Shown piece after piece: positions 1-8,601 of a DNA stretch of 31,204 nt. The DNA is taken from positions 1 through 31,204 of the IMG/VR virus record IMGVR_UViG_3300025687_004459. One strand, written 5' to 3'. Position 1 is the stretch's first letter; every line of letters begins with the position of its first letter. This stretch comes from a virus. A program made the position numbers and the translations under genes. The notes under the pieces were generated by a model, which saw only the letters and a program-made list of their open reading frames with translations, did no database searches and was not told the DNA's origin.

Positions 1-908
1 AGGCTGCACAAGACCTTCGTGCCTATCACAACCTTGACCTAGAGCGTGAACTGACTGACCTTCTTGGTAAGGAAGTTGCTCTTGAGATTGACCGTGAAAT
101 CATCGAAGACATTCGTAACCTAGCTTACGATTGGGGTCTGAACTCTGCTGCATGGGGTTATCGTGGCAGCCTGGAACAGCCTAACGCTAACAACTTTGGT
201 AGCGATGGCGTAAACTTTACTCCAGGCGCATTCGATTACGCTATGAATGGTGTCGATAATGCCAACAAGTTTGGTGTTACTACCGACCAATACGATTCCA
301 CTAACGGTTACTTTGGTACTAACCCTGCTGGCTCGCTACAAAACGTCCTTCTTGTGGACTTTGGTACGAGTGCACTTGGTCTAGCTCCTCGTCACGTTGG
401 TGAAGTATATGCCAACTTGTTGGCTGCGATTCAGTTCGCTTCGCAAGATATCTACAAGAGTACCTTGCGTGGTGCTGCTAACTGGATTGTTACTTCTCCA
501 TTCATGGCTGCTATCCTTTACTCAGCTTCTAAGCTTGAGGGTGGCGCACCTAAGGAGGAAATCGGCACTCTCGGTGCTAACATCCAATACAAAGGTAAGT
601 TCATGGGTCAGTTCGACGTTTACGTTGACCCGCTTTACCCAGATGATGAAATCATGCTGGGCTACAAAGGTTCTTCACCTATGGATGCTGGCTACTGCTA
701 CTGCCCATACATTCCGCTCCAGATGCTACCAACCATTACGGACCCAGAAACCTTCCAACCTAGAAAGGGCTTGCTCACTAGGTACGGCAAGGTCGGTATT
801 GGACCTGAGTCCAGATTCTACCGAATCATCCGTATTATCGGCGCGAACTCTAACTACCTGTTAACTCCGTTCGCTAAGGCATCTCTGAATAGCCAAGTCG
901 CTCCCTAA
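1..908 (+). CDS. gp23: Major capsid protein, gp23-like (C-terminal part, 5' end outside window)
   Basis: The reading frame is open from the left edge (first whole codon at base 3) and ends with TAA at 906-908, giving about 301 residues. T4-type major capsid proteins form the hexamers of the head shell. The visible N-terminal part (DLERELTDLLGKEVALEIDR, then an EDIRNLAYDWG stretch) matches the conserved core of gp23 proteins, and the C-terminal part has the YGKVGIGPESRFYR region typical of this family. The full T4 protein is 521 residues, so roughly the first 40 percent lies outside the window. A strong terminator follows directly, as expected for a highly expressed gene. Many codons end in C, unlike the more AT-rich neck genes after it. 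The ATG at 243 is internal. The family call rests on recognition by eye without a database search. Confidence 0.88.
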   Translation, partial: AAQDLRAYHNLDLERELTDLLGKEVALEIDREIIEDIRNLAYDWGLNSAAWGYRGSLEQPNANNFGSDGVNFTPGAFDYAMNGVDNANKFGVTTDQYDSTNGYFGTNPAGSLQNVLLVDFGTSALGLAPRHVGEVYANLLAAIQFASQDIYKSTLRGAANWIVTSPFMAAILYSASKLEGGAPKEEIGTLGANIQYKGKFMGQFDVYVDPLYPDDEIMLGYKGSSPMDAGYCYCPYIPLQMLPTITDPETFQPRKGLLTRYGKVGIGPESRFYRIIRIIGANSNYLLTPFAKASLNSQVAP

Positions 909-930
909 CGGATAACGACTGATTAATAAT

Positions 931-966
931 AGAAGCCCGCTCTTTTTGAGTGGGCTTCTTCTTTTT
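931..966 (+). terminator. Rho-independent terminator after the capsid gene
   Basis: A 12-bp stem (931-942 pairing with 948-959, one G-T wobble) encloses a five-T loop and is followed by a T-rich run at 960-966. It lies 22 bases after the capsid stop codon. It separates the capsid transcript from the neck genes, which have their own promoter-like motif just downstream. Confidence 0.9.
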
Positions 967-973
967 ATTGGGC

Positions 974-982
974 TATATAATA
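974..982 (+). promoter_or_regulatory. Putative phage late promoter (TATATAATA) before gp13
   Basis: TATATAATA ends eight bases before the ATG at 991 and follows the capsid terminator. There is no -35-like hexamer at the expected distance. The same nine bases occur before the tail tube gene. A lone -10-like element is what a gp55-type late sigma would read. The assignment rests on recurrence of the motif at unlinked gene starts in this window. Confidence 0.55.
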
Positions 983-990
983 GTATACCC

Positions 991-1878
991 ATGGCTAAGT
1001 TTGTTGTACCTAATTCTTCCTACGGCTCTACTTTTGGCGTTAGAGTAGGAGAAGACCCAGGAGTTGCCGCGTCTGCGTTAACCACTTCTGGCAATGAAAT
1101 TGATTTTGATTCGCTAAATCGTCGTCGTTTTACCGATAGAGTTGCCTTTAATGAGTTTTATACTATTATAAAAGATTCTGTAAAAGCTAGATTAGGACAT
1201 CCAGTAGTAAGAGTAGAACTAACAAACTTCCAGATATTAACTGCTATAGATGAAGCTATATCTAGATTAGATTATCATGCTCCTGATTGGTGTATAAACT
1301 ATATGACGTTTCAAACACAGCTGGGTGTAGGCTTATATAAACTACCTAAGTTCGTTTTAAATAATCTACAATACGCAGCATACAAAAAAACATTATTGTC
1401 TATTGCAGAGCAATCAGGAACTCTAGAGTTTGATTTCTTCATTAAATATTTCCAGGAAAACTTCTTGTTCCAAGATTTTGGAGTAGCTGATTTCTTTATC
1501 CTACAAACTTCTTTAAAAACCATGAGAAGAGTTCTAGGTAGAGAGGGTATGTTTAACGTGGTTAATGGTGAATACCTACAGCTGTTCCCTGTCCCTACGA
1601 GTATTAACGAACAGGTTGTGGTTATATTCAAAGCTCTAAACACTCCTACACTTCACCACTATTATATTAATTGGCTGCAAAGATATGCTACCGCTGTGTC
1701 TAAAGGTATTCTTGGTCAAATAAGAGGTAAGTATACTACACTACCTTCTCCTGCTGGTGGAGCACAGCTAAATGGTCCTCAACTATCACAAGAGTCTGAA
1801 GCTGAGAAAGCTACACTATTACAAGAGCTTCTAACTGAAATCGAAGAACCGCCAGCCGCATTCACTACCTTTGGATAA
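991..1878 (+). CDS. gp13: Neck protein, gp13-like
   Basis: This gene encodes 295 residues, close to the 309 of T4 gp13, which forms the neck ring closing the filled head and joining the tail. I chose ATG 991 (MAKFVVPNSSYG) because an upstream in-frame non-ATG start at 946 would lie inside the capsid terminator. The segment around residues 50-90 (hydrophobic and helical, with a VRVELTNFQILTAIDEAISR stretch) and the ring-forming middle resemble T4-like neck proteins. The C-terminus is Glu-rich. The stop overlaps the next start as TAATG at 1876-1880, so gp13 and gp14 are probably translationally coupled. The family call comes from general similarity, length and position before a gp14-like gene of matching size. 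Confidence 0.75.
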   Translation: MAKFVVPNSSYGSTFGVRVGEDPGVAASALTTSGNEIDFDSLNRRRFTDRVAFNEFYTIIKDSVKARLGHPVVRVELTNFQILTAIDEAISRLDYHAPDWCINYMTFQTQLGVGLYKLPKFVLNNLQYAAYKKTLLSIAEQSGTLEFDFFIKYFQENFLFQDFGVADFFILQTSLKTMRRVLGREGMFNVVNGEYLQLFPVPTSINEQVVVIFKALNTPTLHHYYINWLQRYATAVSKGILGQIRGKYTTLPSPAGGAQLNGPQLSQESEAEKATLLQELLTEIEEPPAAFTTFG

Positions 1879-2645
1879 TGGTTACTAAAACTACCTTATC
1901 TGGAAACTTAACTCCTCCTAATCCTCCTGTTGACCAGGAGATACTAGTTATTAATAGTGCCTCGGGTTTTGTTAACTCTAGTGCAAAACTATACAACGAC
2001 TTGTACGATGAGCTTCAAGAGCTGGATAGGAAAAATAATAACAGAGTAAATTTTTATCGGGAGTATACTCAGTCCCTGATGGATAATCTTAGAGGGTTTA
2101 GTATCGTAGATACGCAGGGGAGAGCTATAGAAGATATTGAGGTTATCTTTGCCAACCAAGAGAGAGCTGTTGCTAAACTATCTGAAACAAGAACTTTTAA
2201 ATTACCTCTAGTTTCCGTCTCTATTATCAACACCCAGGAAGATGTAAACAGAAGAAAGCCTGATTTTAATGTTGTTATGGAAAGAAAGTTTGACGTTGAG
2301 ACTAGAAGGGCTCAGAGAGTAGTTTCCTTAGCTCCTAAAGCCCTGAACCTGATGTATAGGATAAACTTGTGGGCAAAGTACATCGAAGATTTAAACCAAC
2401 TCTCCGAGCAGCTGGAGGACAGCTTCAGACCCTCCATGCCAGTTACCACTTCTTTCGGAAAGGGCACTCCAGCATTCATTGCGTACTCTACAGACCAATC
2501 AACTTTGAGTGTAGGGGATAGACAGGATAGAATAGTTCAAAAAGCTTTTACCGTTAACGTGGAGGGATACCTTCCACAGCACAAATATCTCCTTGCAACT
2601 AACGGGAAGATTAAGAGTTTGGTTGTTCCTACAGAACTTACATAA
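1878..2645 (+). CDS. gp14: Neck protein, gp14-like
   Basis: The protein has 255 residues, practically the same length as T4 gp14 (256), which joins gp13 in the neck/collar. The start is the ATG of a TAATG overlap with gp13. The middle is rich in charged helices (LYDELQELDRKNNNRVNFYR and a stretch near residues 85-110). A segment near residues 120-135 (VSVSIINTQEDVNRRKPDFN) has the look of the conserved core of this family. The C-terminal part is beta-rich and ends KSLVVPTEL. It is followed by a 52-base gap with a weak promoter-like element. Confidence rests on the gp13-gp14 pairing, the size and the virion context, since gp14 sequences diverge strongly. Confidence 0.7.
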   Translation: MVTKTTLSGNLTPPNPPVDQEILVINSASGFVNSSAKLYNDLYDELQELDRKNNNRVNFYREYTQSLMDNLRGFSIVDTQGRAIEDIEVIFANQERAVAKLSETRTFKLPLVSVSIINTQEDVNRRKPDFNVVMERKFDVETRRAQRVVSLAPKALNLMYRINLWAKYIEDLNQLSEQLEDSFRPSMPVTTSFGKGTPAFIAYSTDQSTLSVGDRQDRIVQKAFTVNVEGYLPQHKYLLATNGKIKSLVVPTELT

Positions 2646-2675
2646 AAAGTTTACCATTATCTCGTCGGAAACTTC

Positions 2676-2684
2676 TAAATAATA
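2676..2684 (+). promoter_or_regulatory. Weak late-promoter-like motif (TAAATAATA)
   Basis: TAAATAATA followed by C sits 13 bases before ATG 2698, in the 52-base gap between gp14 and the next gene. It differs from the TATATAATA seen before gp13 and the tail tube by one base. A GAAGAGA purine run between it and the ATG could act as a ribosome binding site. Confidence 0.3.
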
Positions 2685-2697
2685 CATAGAGAAGAGA

Positions 2698-2940
2698 ATG
2701 GCTAAAAAAACCACAACTAAAAAATCAACTCCCAAAACTACTCCCGTTGTTACGCCTAAAACTATGCGAGTCGCTAATGTTTGCGGTAGTGGACTAGAAC
2801 TTATTCTGATGATTAAAGGTGAGTGGCAACATTTCTGGCTAAATCCGGGTGACGCTATTTCAGTTCCCAGGGTTACTCTTTCTTCCACCGCAAATTCACA
2901 CCTTCAGAATAGGTTAATTGAAGTAACAAATGAAAACTAG
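2698..2940 (+). CDS. Small unknown virion-module protein
   Basis: An 80-residue protein lies between the neck and sheath genes. Residues 1-22 are a basic, Lys/Thr/Pro-rich tail (AKKTTTKKSTPKTTP) that looks disordered. Residues 23-80 look like a small beta domain (LELILMIKGEWQHFWLNPGD, then SVPRVTLSS). It ends 10 bases before the sheath start, and its TAG stop is part of the sheath ribosome binding site (AGGAG). I do not recognise the family. The position suggests a head-tail joining or tail accessory role, but this is context only. Codon use matches the neighbours and the ORF lies in an otherwise gene-free gap, so it is very probably a real gene. Confidence 0.65.
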   Translation: MAKKTTTKKSTPKTTPVVTPKTMRVANVCGSGLELILMIKGEWQHFWLNPGDAISVPRVTLSSTANSHLQNRLIEVTNEN

Positions 2941-2950
2941 GAGAATATAA

Positions 2951-5371
2951 ATGGCAAGTTTCGTAAGTCCCGGAAATTATGTAATAGAAAAAGATTTTTC
3001 TGATTACATCCCTTCCCTCAACAGCAGTGTTGTTGGGGTTCTCGGCTTTGGGTCTAAAGGTCCCGTAGATAAGGCAATCTTAGTATCTAATGCAGAGCAG
3101 TTAATCAACACTTTTGGTGACCCAAGAACTGTTGTTGGCGGTCAGGGTCTGTGGGGTGCTTACCAAATTCTGGAGAGAACAAACTCAGTTTACTTCGTTC
3201 GTGCAGCAGCTCAAACACAAAGTGCTGCTAGCGTAAACGTATCGGCTGGTACTCAGCCTGCTGTCTGGGTTTCCTCCCTAAGTGGTCTTAACGAATCGGC
3301 TGGTGTTGGAGTTTCTTACGCTTTCCTCATTGATGTTTGGAACCAAGATGGAGTTCAAGTAAGCCCTGATAACCCTTACGTTGTCGGTGTGCCAAGCTCT
3401 ACTGACCAAGACCAAGTTATTAATACTATTAACGAAACTGTAGCCACGTACCTAGATGAATCTGCTCCGTTTACTTTCGTTAGCGGCGATGAAGGACACG
3501 TTGGCGCTTTCGTTTCTAAGTTCGCTGGCGCAGGTGCTTACATGAAAGTTCGCGGTTTTGCCAGTACTGCAAGCCACTTTAGCGCTTTAGGCTCTACTGG
3601 TCAGGTCGCTGGTGGTGGAGATGTATCTCTACAAGGACCTGGAGGAACTGTAGCTCAACCTTCTGTAAGTGATTTACGAAGTAACGCTGGCTTCTTAGAC
3701 AACGACGATAAGCCTTTCGGAGCTCCTAGCTCTATGGCTGGTCCTGCGGGGGGTCTGAGACTGTTTGGAACTCCTGGTGTTGATTATACTGCCATGGGAG
3801 ACGTTCAGCACAGTTGGAGATTTGCCGAAGGTGGACTATCGGGACTTCCCACTGATGCAGACGCATCAGGCTGGGTCGGCTCTGGCGTATACTCTCTAGG
3901 TAATACCATAGCTCCTACCTCGGCAACGGGTGGTACGATTAACCTACAATCACTACATCCAGGCTTAGGGTATAACTACTCTTCTACTAATACAGGCACT
4001 GGAGTCACTACCTATGGCTTGCGAGCTGCGGTTACTGCCAAGAGAGGCAAGGATACCGTCTTTGATATGCAAAGTGACGGCGCTACCGCTGAGAGCAATA
4101 TTGTAGATTTTGTTAATGACCCGAACAGCACTCTTTACGATGTTATGGATGTGCTTAATACCAATACTTATGGCAATAACGAAACGTCAGACTTGTACTA
4201 CGCTAGATTTGCTTATGTAGACTCTAACAACTTCTATGCAGGAGCGGCTACAACTACCAGACCTACTACGTACAGTGGAACGTTCACGGCAGCTGCACAA
4301 AATGGTGTTAGTGGTAACGCCCAACAAGGCATTAGTTACGCAGCTTCATTAGCTCTTAACAACGCTAACGGTGCACAAACACTAACCTTCCCTAAAGTAC
4401 TCGCAGGAAACTACGACTTTGTTAGCGGGGTAAATGGTGACGCAGGTAGCTACAACAACAGCCTAACTAATACTAATGTAACTCAAGCGCTGATTGGAAA
4501 CCAAGTAAACAGAAGCGGTATGCAGGCTTTCAGAGATGATACCTTAAACCTATCTCTGTGCCTAGTTCCAGGTATTACTACGCAATCAGTTCAAAATAAC
4601 TTAGTAACAGTTGCTGAGCAAACTCAAAACTTCTTAGCTGTACTATCTCCCCCACAAGGATTGAAAACTGCACAAGAAGCCATCAACTGGCATAACGGAA
4701 AAGGTGATGGAAGAACTTCTCCACTTAACTCCTCTTACGCTGCTATTTATTGGTCATGGCTAAAGACTTTCAATGTCTTCACTGCTACCGACCAGTATCT
4801 AGACCCAGGTGTGTTTGCTGTCAGACAGATGGCATTCACAGATGAAGTTGCAGACCCATGGTTTGCTCCTGCTGGTTTGAGAAGAGGCAGACTAACCAAG
4901 CCTACTGAAGCTGAAGTTACTCTTAACCAAGGCGACAGAGATACTCTATACGCTGGAGGCAACGTAATCAACCCAATTGTAAGCTTCCCTCAGGACGGTT
5001 TAGTAATCTTCGGGCAAAGAACTGCTCAAAGAGCCTCTACCGCCCTGGATAGAATTAACGTAAGACGACTAATGATTCAAATTAGGAAACAAATCCTAGC
5101 TGGTACTAGACGCTTTGTGTTCGAACCTAATGATGCAATCACTAGACAACAAATTGTTGATGTTCTGCAACCACTCTTGCAAGACATTAAAGACCGTAGA
5201 GGCTTAGACGCCTTTAAGGTAATCTGCGATGAGACAGTAAATACTCCAGCTAGAATCGATAGAAACGAACTCTGGTGTAAGGTAATCGTACAGCCTACGA
5301 AAACTGCAGAAATTGTCGTATTCGAAATCAACGTAACTAGCCAGACTGGAGGAGTGGCAAGCGCTAGCTAG
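2951..5371 (+). CDS. gp18: Tail sheath protein, gp18-like
   Basis: This 806-residue protein builds the contractile outer tube of the tail. The N-terminus (MASFVSPGNYVIEKDFSDYI, then a GVLGFGSKGPVDKAILV stretch) is the classic start of T4-type sheath proteins. The C-terminal 250 residues carry the conserved core: the segment with LRRGRL, RINVRRLMIQIRKQI near residue 700, FEPNDAITRQQIVDVLQPLL, and a final IVVFEINVTSQTG strand that makes the inter-subunit mesh. T4 gp18 has 659 residues, so about 150 extra lie mostly in the Gly/Ser/Thr/Asn-rich middle (roughly residues 210-480), which in other phages faces outward. An AGGAG ribosome binding site precedes ATG 2951. The tail tube gene follows after 28 bases with its own promoter-like motif. 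Confidence 0.92.
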   Translation: MASFVSPGNYVIEKDFSDYIPSLNSSVVGVLGFGSKGPVDKAILVSNAEQLINTFGDPRTVVGGQGLWGAYQILERTNSVYFVRAAAQTQSAASVNVSAGTQPAVWVSSLSGLNESAGVGVSYAFLIDVWNQDGVQVSPDNPYVVGVPSSTDQDQVINTINETVATYLDESAPFTFVSGDEGHVGAFVSKFAGAGAYMKVRGFASTASHFSALGSTGQVAGGGDVSLQGPGGTVAQPSVSDLRSNAGFLDNDDKPFGAPSSMAGPAGGLRLFGTPGVDYTAMGDVQHSWRFAEGGLSGLPTDADASGWVGSGVYSLGNTIAPTSATGGTINLQSLHPGLGYNYSSTNTGTGVTTYGLRAAVTAKRGKDTVFDMQSDGATAESNIVDFVNDPNSTLYDVMDVLNTNTYGNNETSDLYYARFAYVDSNNFYAGAATTTRPTTYSGTFTAAAQNGVSGNAQQGISYAASLALNNANGAQTLTFPKVLAGNYDFVSGVNGDAGSYNNSLTNTNVTQALIGNQVNRSGMQAFRDDTLNLSLCLVPGITTQSVQNNLVTVAEQTQNFLAVLSPPQGLKTAQEAINWHNGKGDGRTSPLNSSYAAIYWSWLKTFNVFTATDQYLDPGVFAVRQMAFTDEVADPWFAPAGLRRGRLTKPTEAEVTLNQGDRDTLYAGGNVINPIVSFPQDGLVIFGQRTAQRASTALDRINVRRLMIQIRKQILAGTRRFVFEPNDAITRQQIVDVLQPLLQDIKDRRGLDAFKVICDETVNTPARIDRNELWCKVIVQPTKTAEIVVFEINVTSQTGGVASAS

Positions 5372-5376
5372 GACCC

Positions 5377-5385
5377 TATATAATA
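5377..5385 (+). promoter_or_regulatory. Putative late promoter (TATATAATA) before the tail tube gene
   Basis: The nine bases are identical to those before gp13, in the 28-base gap between sheath and tube genes. An AGGAG ribosome binding site follows at 5387-5391 and the ATG is at 5400. No -35 element is visible upstream, where the sequence is still sheath coding. Confidence 0.5.
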
Positions 5386-5399
5386 CAGGAGATTAAACA

Positions 5400-6065
5400 A
5401 TGGCATTTAACGTAGAAGCAGTAGACGAGTTTTGGAGGCAAAGCTCCCGTGAACTTGATATCGACATCACCGAAGGTCACAAACTCACACATATGTACGA
5501 TTCTTTTCGGGCGTATGGGTGGATTGTTAGAATCCCTAATATAGCTGGTATTCTTGGTACAGTAGATAACTTCTTTAATTTTACTGACACCAACGATACC
5601 TTAACGTTAGCAGCTCGCCGTGTAACTGGTCTTTCCTATAACGTAGAAACTATCGACGTTAACAAAGTTAACGATAGATTTTACTATCCTGGACGACCTT
5701 CTACGCAAACGGCTACCATTTCCTTTGATAATATGATTAAAGGAGATACTGCTAAGTTACTATATGCGTGGATGAGAACAACTTATGACCCAATCTTTGG
5801 TACCCACTCGAACCCTGTCATCGCAGGCGACCAATTCAAGAGAACGATAGAAGTTATTCAATTAGATAACCAGCGCAATCCAAAACTGGTAGCTAAGCTT
5901 TATGGCGCGTTCCCAATCAAATGGTCTATTGGCGAACTTTCTTATGGCACGAATGATTTTGCAACTATTGATTGCGAAATCAAGTACGATATGATTGTAC
6001 AATATAAAACCACTGATAGCGCCTTTGAAAACTTTTTAGGAAGCCTCATTCCCGGGCTTGGCTAA
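5400..6065 (+). CDS. gp19: Tail tube protein, gp19-like
   Basis: The protein has 221 residues, somewhat longer than T4 gp19 (163), and should form the stacked hexamers of the inner tail tube through which DNA passes. It directly follows the sheath gene, as in T4. Features typical of this family are the beta-rich core with NVETIDVNKVNDRFYYPGRP, the strand TISFDNMIKGDTAKLLYAWM, and the late segment KLYGAFPIKWSIGELSYGTN, which in tube proteins reads like GAFPxxIGxxxLxY. ATG 5400 has a good AGGAG site nine bases upstream. A hairpin terminator follows 20 bases after the stop, so the tail operon probably ends here. Confidence 0.9.
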   Translation: MAFNVEAVDEFWRQSSRELDIDITEGHKLTHMYDSFRAYGWIVRIPNIAGILGTVDNFFNFTDTNDTLTLAARRVTGLSYNVETIDVNKVNDRFYYPGRPSTQTATISFDNMIKGDTAKLLYAWMRTTYDPIFGTHSNPVIAGDQFKRTIEVIQLDNQRNPKLVAKLYGAFPIKWSIGELSYGTNDFATIDCEIKYDMIVQYKTTDSAFENFLGSLIPGLG

Positions 6066-6084
6066 TAAATAATTAAAGTTCCCA

Positions 6085-6118
6085 AAAAGGCTTCCTATCT
6101 AATGGTGGGGAGCCTTTT
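6085..6118 (+). terminator. Rho-independent terminator after the tail tube gene
   Basis: An 11-bp stem (6085-6095 with 6108-6118, one T-G wobble) has a 12-base loop. The right arm ends in TTTT followed by AT, so the pairing A-run and T-run act as the terminal tract. It lies in the 61-base gap between the tube gene and the next large gene. Confidence 0.75.
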
Positions 6119-6126
6119 ATATTGAC

Positions 6127-8601
6127 ATGGAATCTATCTTCGACCAACTAATGGAATCTTATGAAGCCATCCGTAAGAGAAAATATTCTCTTACGGAACA
6201 GGAAGATGCCTCTACTAAAGATAAAGGTCGTCAAGAGCTAAGTAGAAGATATAATTCCATGATGGGGGGTACGGCAAAATTACCCGACGCACAAAAGAAT
6301 CAAATTAAAGCAGACCTTCTACAAAAATTACAAGTGCCTCCCGAACAGATGAGAGGAACTGGGGGGACTTACGACCCCATGTATATTCCTTCGCAAAAAG
6401 CTGGCTCATTACCTAAGGTGGAGTTCCGCACACAAAAAGGAACAAGATACACTCTTAGTGTTGGCGGGGGACATACAGGAATCAACAGTAAAACTCTAGC
6501 GGGAGCTATAGAGTATTTGCAAGGTGATATTGCGGATGATGAAGGAGCTCAAGCAAATTTAAAGGCTGAGCCTGGAGGGGAACAGGCACCCGAAACAGAA
6601 AGCGACGGAACTGTATTCGACACAAACACAGGACAAGAAATTGACCAAACAGCAGACTACGTTCCTTATGAAGCTCAGCCAGGAGAGATAGAGAAAGCCG
6701 CGCAAAAGATGGATGGTGTTATTCCTGGTATAGATGCTCAGGATTTATTCGATAGAATCACATTAGCTCCTACAGGTGCCAACACCAAGTTGATGAAGTT
6801 CAAAAGGTCTCTACGTGGTGGGGATACTCCGTGGGTAGCTCCAGAAGTACAAAAAGAAATTTTTAATGCGCATGTGGATTTGATAGGCGTAGCAAAAAAA
6901 ATCAAAGAGGGCTCTTACATTGATGATTCTGATTTAACTCCCAGGGAAAGAAAACTCTTAGATTCTTTTGTTTGCCGTAACCCTAAAACCAATGCGGGTT
7001 CTTGGTTTGGAAGAAGACAAGCCATGGACTCGGTTAAGAGAGTAGCCCCTAACTTCGCAGCCTATTTAGAGGGTATGGCTTCTTCCCCTCAATACGCAGG
7101 GCAAGAGATGTATGGCATGTCTATGGGTAGCTACACTCAAGATATTTGTTCTCAATTTAAAGGCATAGAAGTGAGGAGCGCTACGGGGGATACCCGACCC
7201 GCTATCTTTAACTCTAGTGTTGGTGGTGGGGCAGGTAACATCTATCAAGTTTTAGGAACTAAGAAAGAAGATTTGATGATTGGAACTTTAAATACTTTTT
7301 TCGGCACCGAATCTGTGGCTACCACTGTCGAAGCCATGGAAGCATTTGCTCAAGCTATCAAGGATGTCTGCGATTTGGGAGAGCAAATACAGAACTTTGT
7401 TGTTACTGATGGCAACTTAGGCATGACGTTTGAGCATGAGGATGCTAGAGTCGCTTCTGAATCTCTACTAAAAGACATAGACACCGACAATTGTAACAAA
7501 GCTGCTGTCGATTATATAAAAGACACCATTAAAGAATCATATTTCTTAGCTCGGGTAGCGAAAAATGCAGGGGTATCCCCTACTGGAGTTACTTCAAGAG
7601 GTAAGGTTTCTACAGCCACAACTAAAGCAGATTTTATGGTAGAGTTTGCTAGTGTAAACGATGCACAAAAGTTCGCTCAAGCCCTTAGTGATTTGGGAGC
7701 AGGACAGGTAACGGTTGACACTACCGGGGGTGGCGGCGTAGGTGTATCACTAAAATCTCAAAGCGGGTTTGATAAAGATACTCCATCAGGCAGCTCTTAC
7801 TATACTCCTGCATATGCTTACCACAACACCCCCTGCGAAACTTTATCTACTGCAGCACAAAGGCAGAAGTGTGAGGAAGCAGCAGAGTTTACATCTACCA
7901 GGAAGAAATTCTTAAAGCCCTCACAGCGTAATGTAGCAGAGAAGGCTATGGAAGTAGATGCTGTTATTGCTCGTTCAGCAGAGGCTATGTTTGGCTCTGA
8001 TGCTAGAGCTCGCTCTTCAATTAAAGCTACATTCTCCGTTTTGTTAGGAGACGTGGCTGATGGGGATGTGGATACTCTACGAATGCTTAGTGAGTGGCAA
8101 CAAGAAATCGATACCGCCATAGCTAGCAAGGATAATACTGCCATTGGTAATGCTAGAATTAATTTTATTCGTCGCCTGAGGCAGTTGAAAGCAGAGCAAG
8201 ACCCTTCTCTAAACGAAGGTTTTGCAATGAATGATTTGATTAGCTCCTTCGTCACCGAAGAGGATGACGCTATGATGAAAGCTATGAGAGGGGAGATACG
8301 CTTCGCTGGCAACCATCAAGTAGCCAAATATGTTTTAAGCAAAGCTAAGCCTACGAGAACCCCATCTGGAGGTTATACTTGGACCATAGGTAACGAGGTT
8401 GTGTTCTCCACTGACCTAAGAGGAAAAACTTCTCGGGGTGGAGGAGTGTTCTATCCTAAGATGGAAGCAAAGATTAAACCTAAACTCTTTGATATACTTG
8501 CAACAGCAATCTCAGAGAATACTAATTCAGTCGGAGAAGAAAAAATTTACAGGAAGCTTAATGAACTCATCGAAGCTATACATGTAGCAGTCTCCAAATA
8601 A
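6127..8601 (+). CDS. Large unknown protein, probably virion-associated (824 residues)
   Basis: I do not recognise a family. The N-terminal 200 residues are hydrophilic and rich in Gln, Gly and Glu (MESIFDQLMESYEAIRKRK first), and probably partly disordered. Residues about 270-450 are a compact, mixed region with FVCRNPKTNAGSWFGRRQAM and a Gly-rich VGGGAGNIYQVLG. Residues 500-545 look like a beta-alpha-beta unit (DFMVEFASVNDAQKFAQALS, then a Gly-rich turn and GVSLKS). The last 250 residues are helical, with a final Gly-rich beta patch. No signal peptide or membrane segment is visible. It follows the tail tube after a terminator, so it may be a head-internal, baseplate or tail protein. There is no clear ribosome binding site before ATG 6127; other in-frame ATGs follow at residues 9 and 40. 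Its last 75 bases overlap the nuclease gene on the other strand. Confidence 0.75.
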   Translation: MESIFDQLMESYEAIRKRKYSLTEQEDASTKDKGRQELSRRYNSMMGGTAKLPDAQKNQIKADLLQKLQVPPEQMRGTGGTYDPMYIPSQKAGSLPKVEFRTQKGTRYTLSVGGGHTGINSKTLAGAIEYLQGDIADDEGAQANLKAEPGGEQAPETESDGTVFDTNTGQEIDQTADYVPYEAQPGEIEKAAQKMDGVIPGIDAQDLFDRITLAPTGANTKLMKFKRSLRGGDTPWVAPEVQKEIFNAHVDLIGVAKKIKEGSYIDDSDLTPRERKLLDSFVCRNPKTNAGSWFGRRQAMDSVKRVAPNFAAYLEGMASSPQYAGQEMYGMSMGSYTQDICSQFKGIEVRSATGDTRPAIFNSSVGGGAGNIYQVLGTKKEDLMIGTLNTFFGTESVATTVEAMEAFAQAIKDVCDLGEQIQNFVVTDGNLGMTFEHEDARVASESLLKDIDTDNCNKAAVDYIKDTIKESYFLARVAKNAGVSPTGVTSRGKVSTATTKADFMVEFASVNDAQKFAQALSDLGAGQVTVDTTGGGGVGVSLKSQSGFDKDTPSGSSYYTPAYAYHNTPCETLSTAAQRQKCEEAAEFTSTRKKFLKPSQRNVAEKAMEVDAVIARSAEAMFGSDARARSSIKATFSVLLGDVADGDVDTLRMLSEWQQEIDTAIASKDNTAIGNARINFIRRLRQLKAEQDPSLNEGFAMNDLISSFVTEEDDAMMKAMRGEIRFAGNHQVAKYVLSKAKPTRTPSGGYTWTIGNEVVFSTDLRGKTSRGGGVFYPKMEAKIKPKLFDILATAISENTNSVGEEKIYRKLNELIEAIHVAVSK

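Noticed and set aside
397-864. Open frame of 155 codons overlapping the capsid gene
   Set aside because: It is in another frame of a clear capsid sequence and lacks any recognisable domain; a shadow of strong codon bias.
7621-7752. A nuclease-like site (TKAD ... SLK) in the 824-residue protein
   Set aside because: The Asp and Lys are about 40 residues apart, and the sequence between reads as an ordinary strand-helix-strand unit, so a PD-(D/E)XK core is not supported.
7818-8312. Minus-strand open frame of 164 codons within the 824-residue gene
   Set aside because: The plus-strand frame continues through it with consistent codon use, and the antisense protein is Ser/Ala-rich without motifs.
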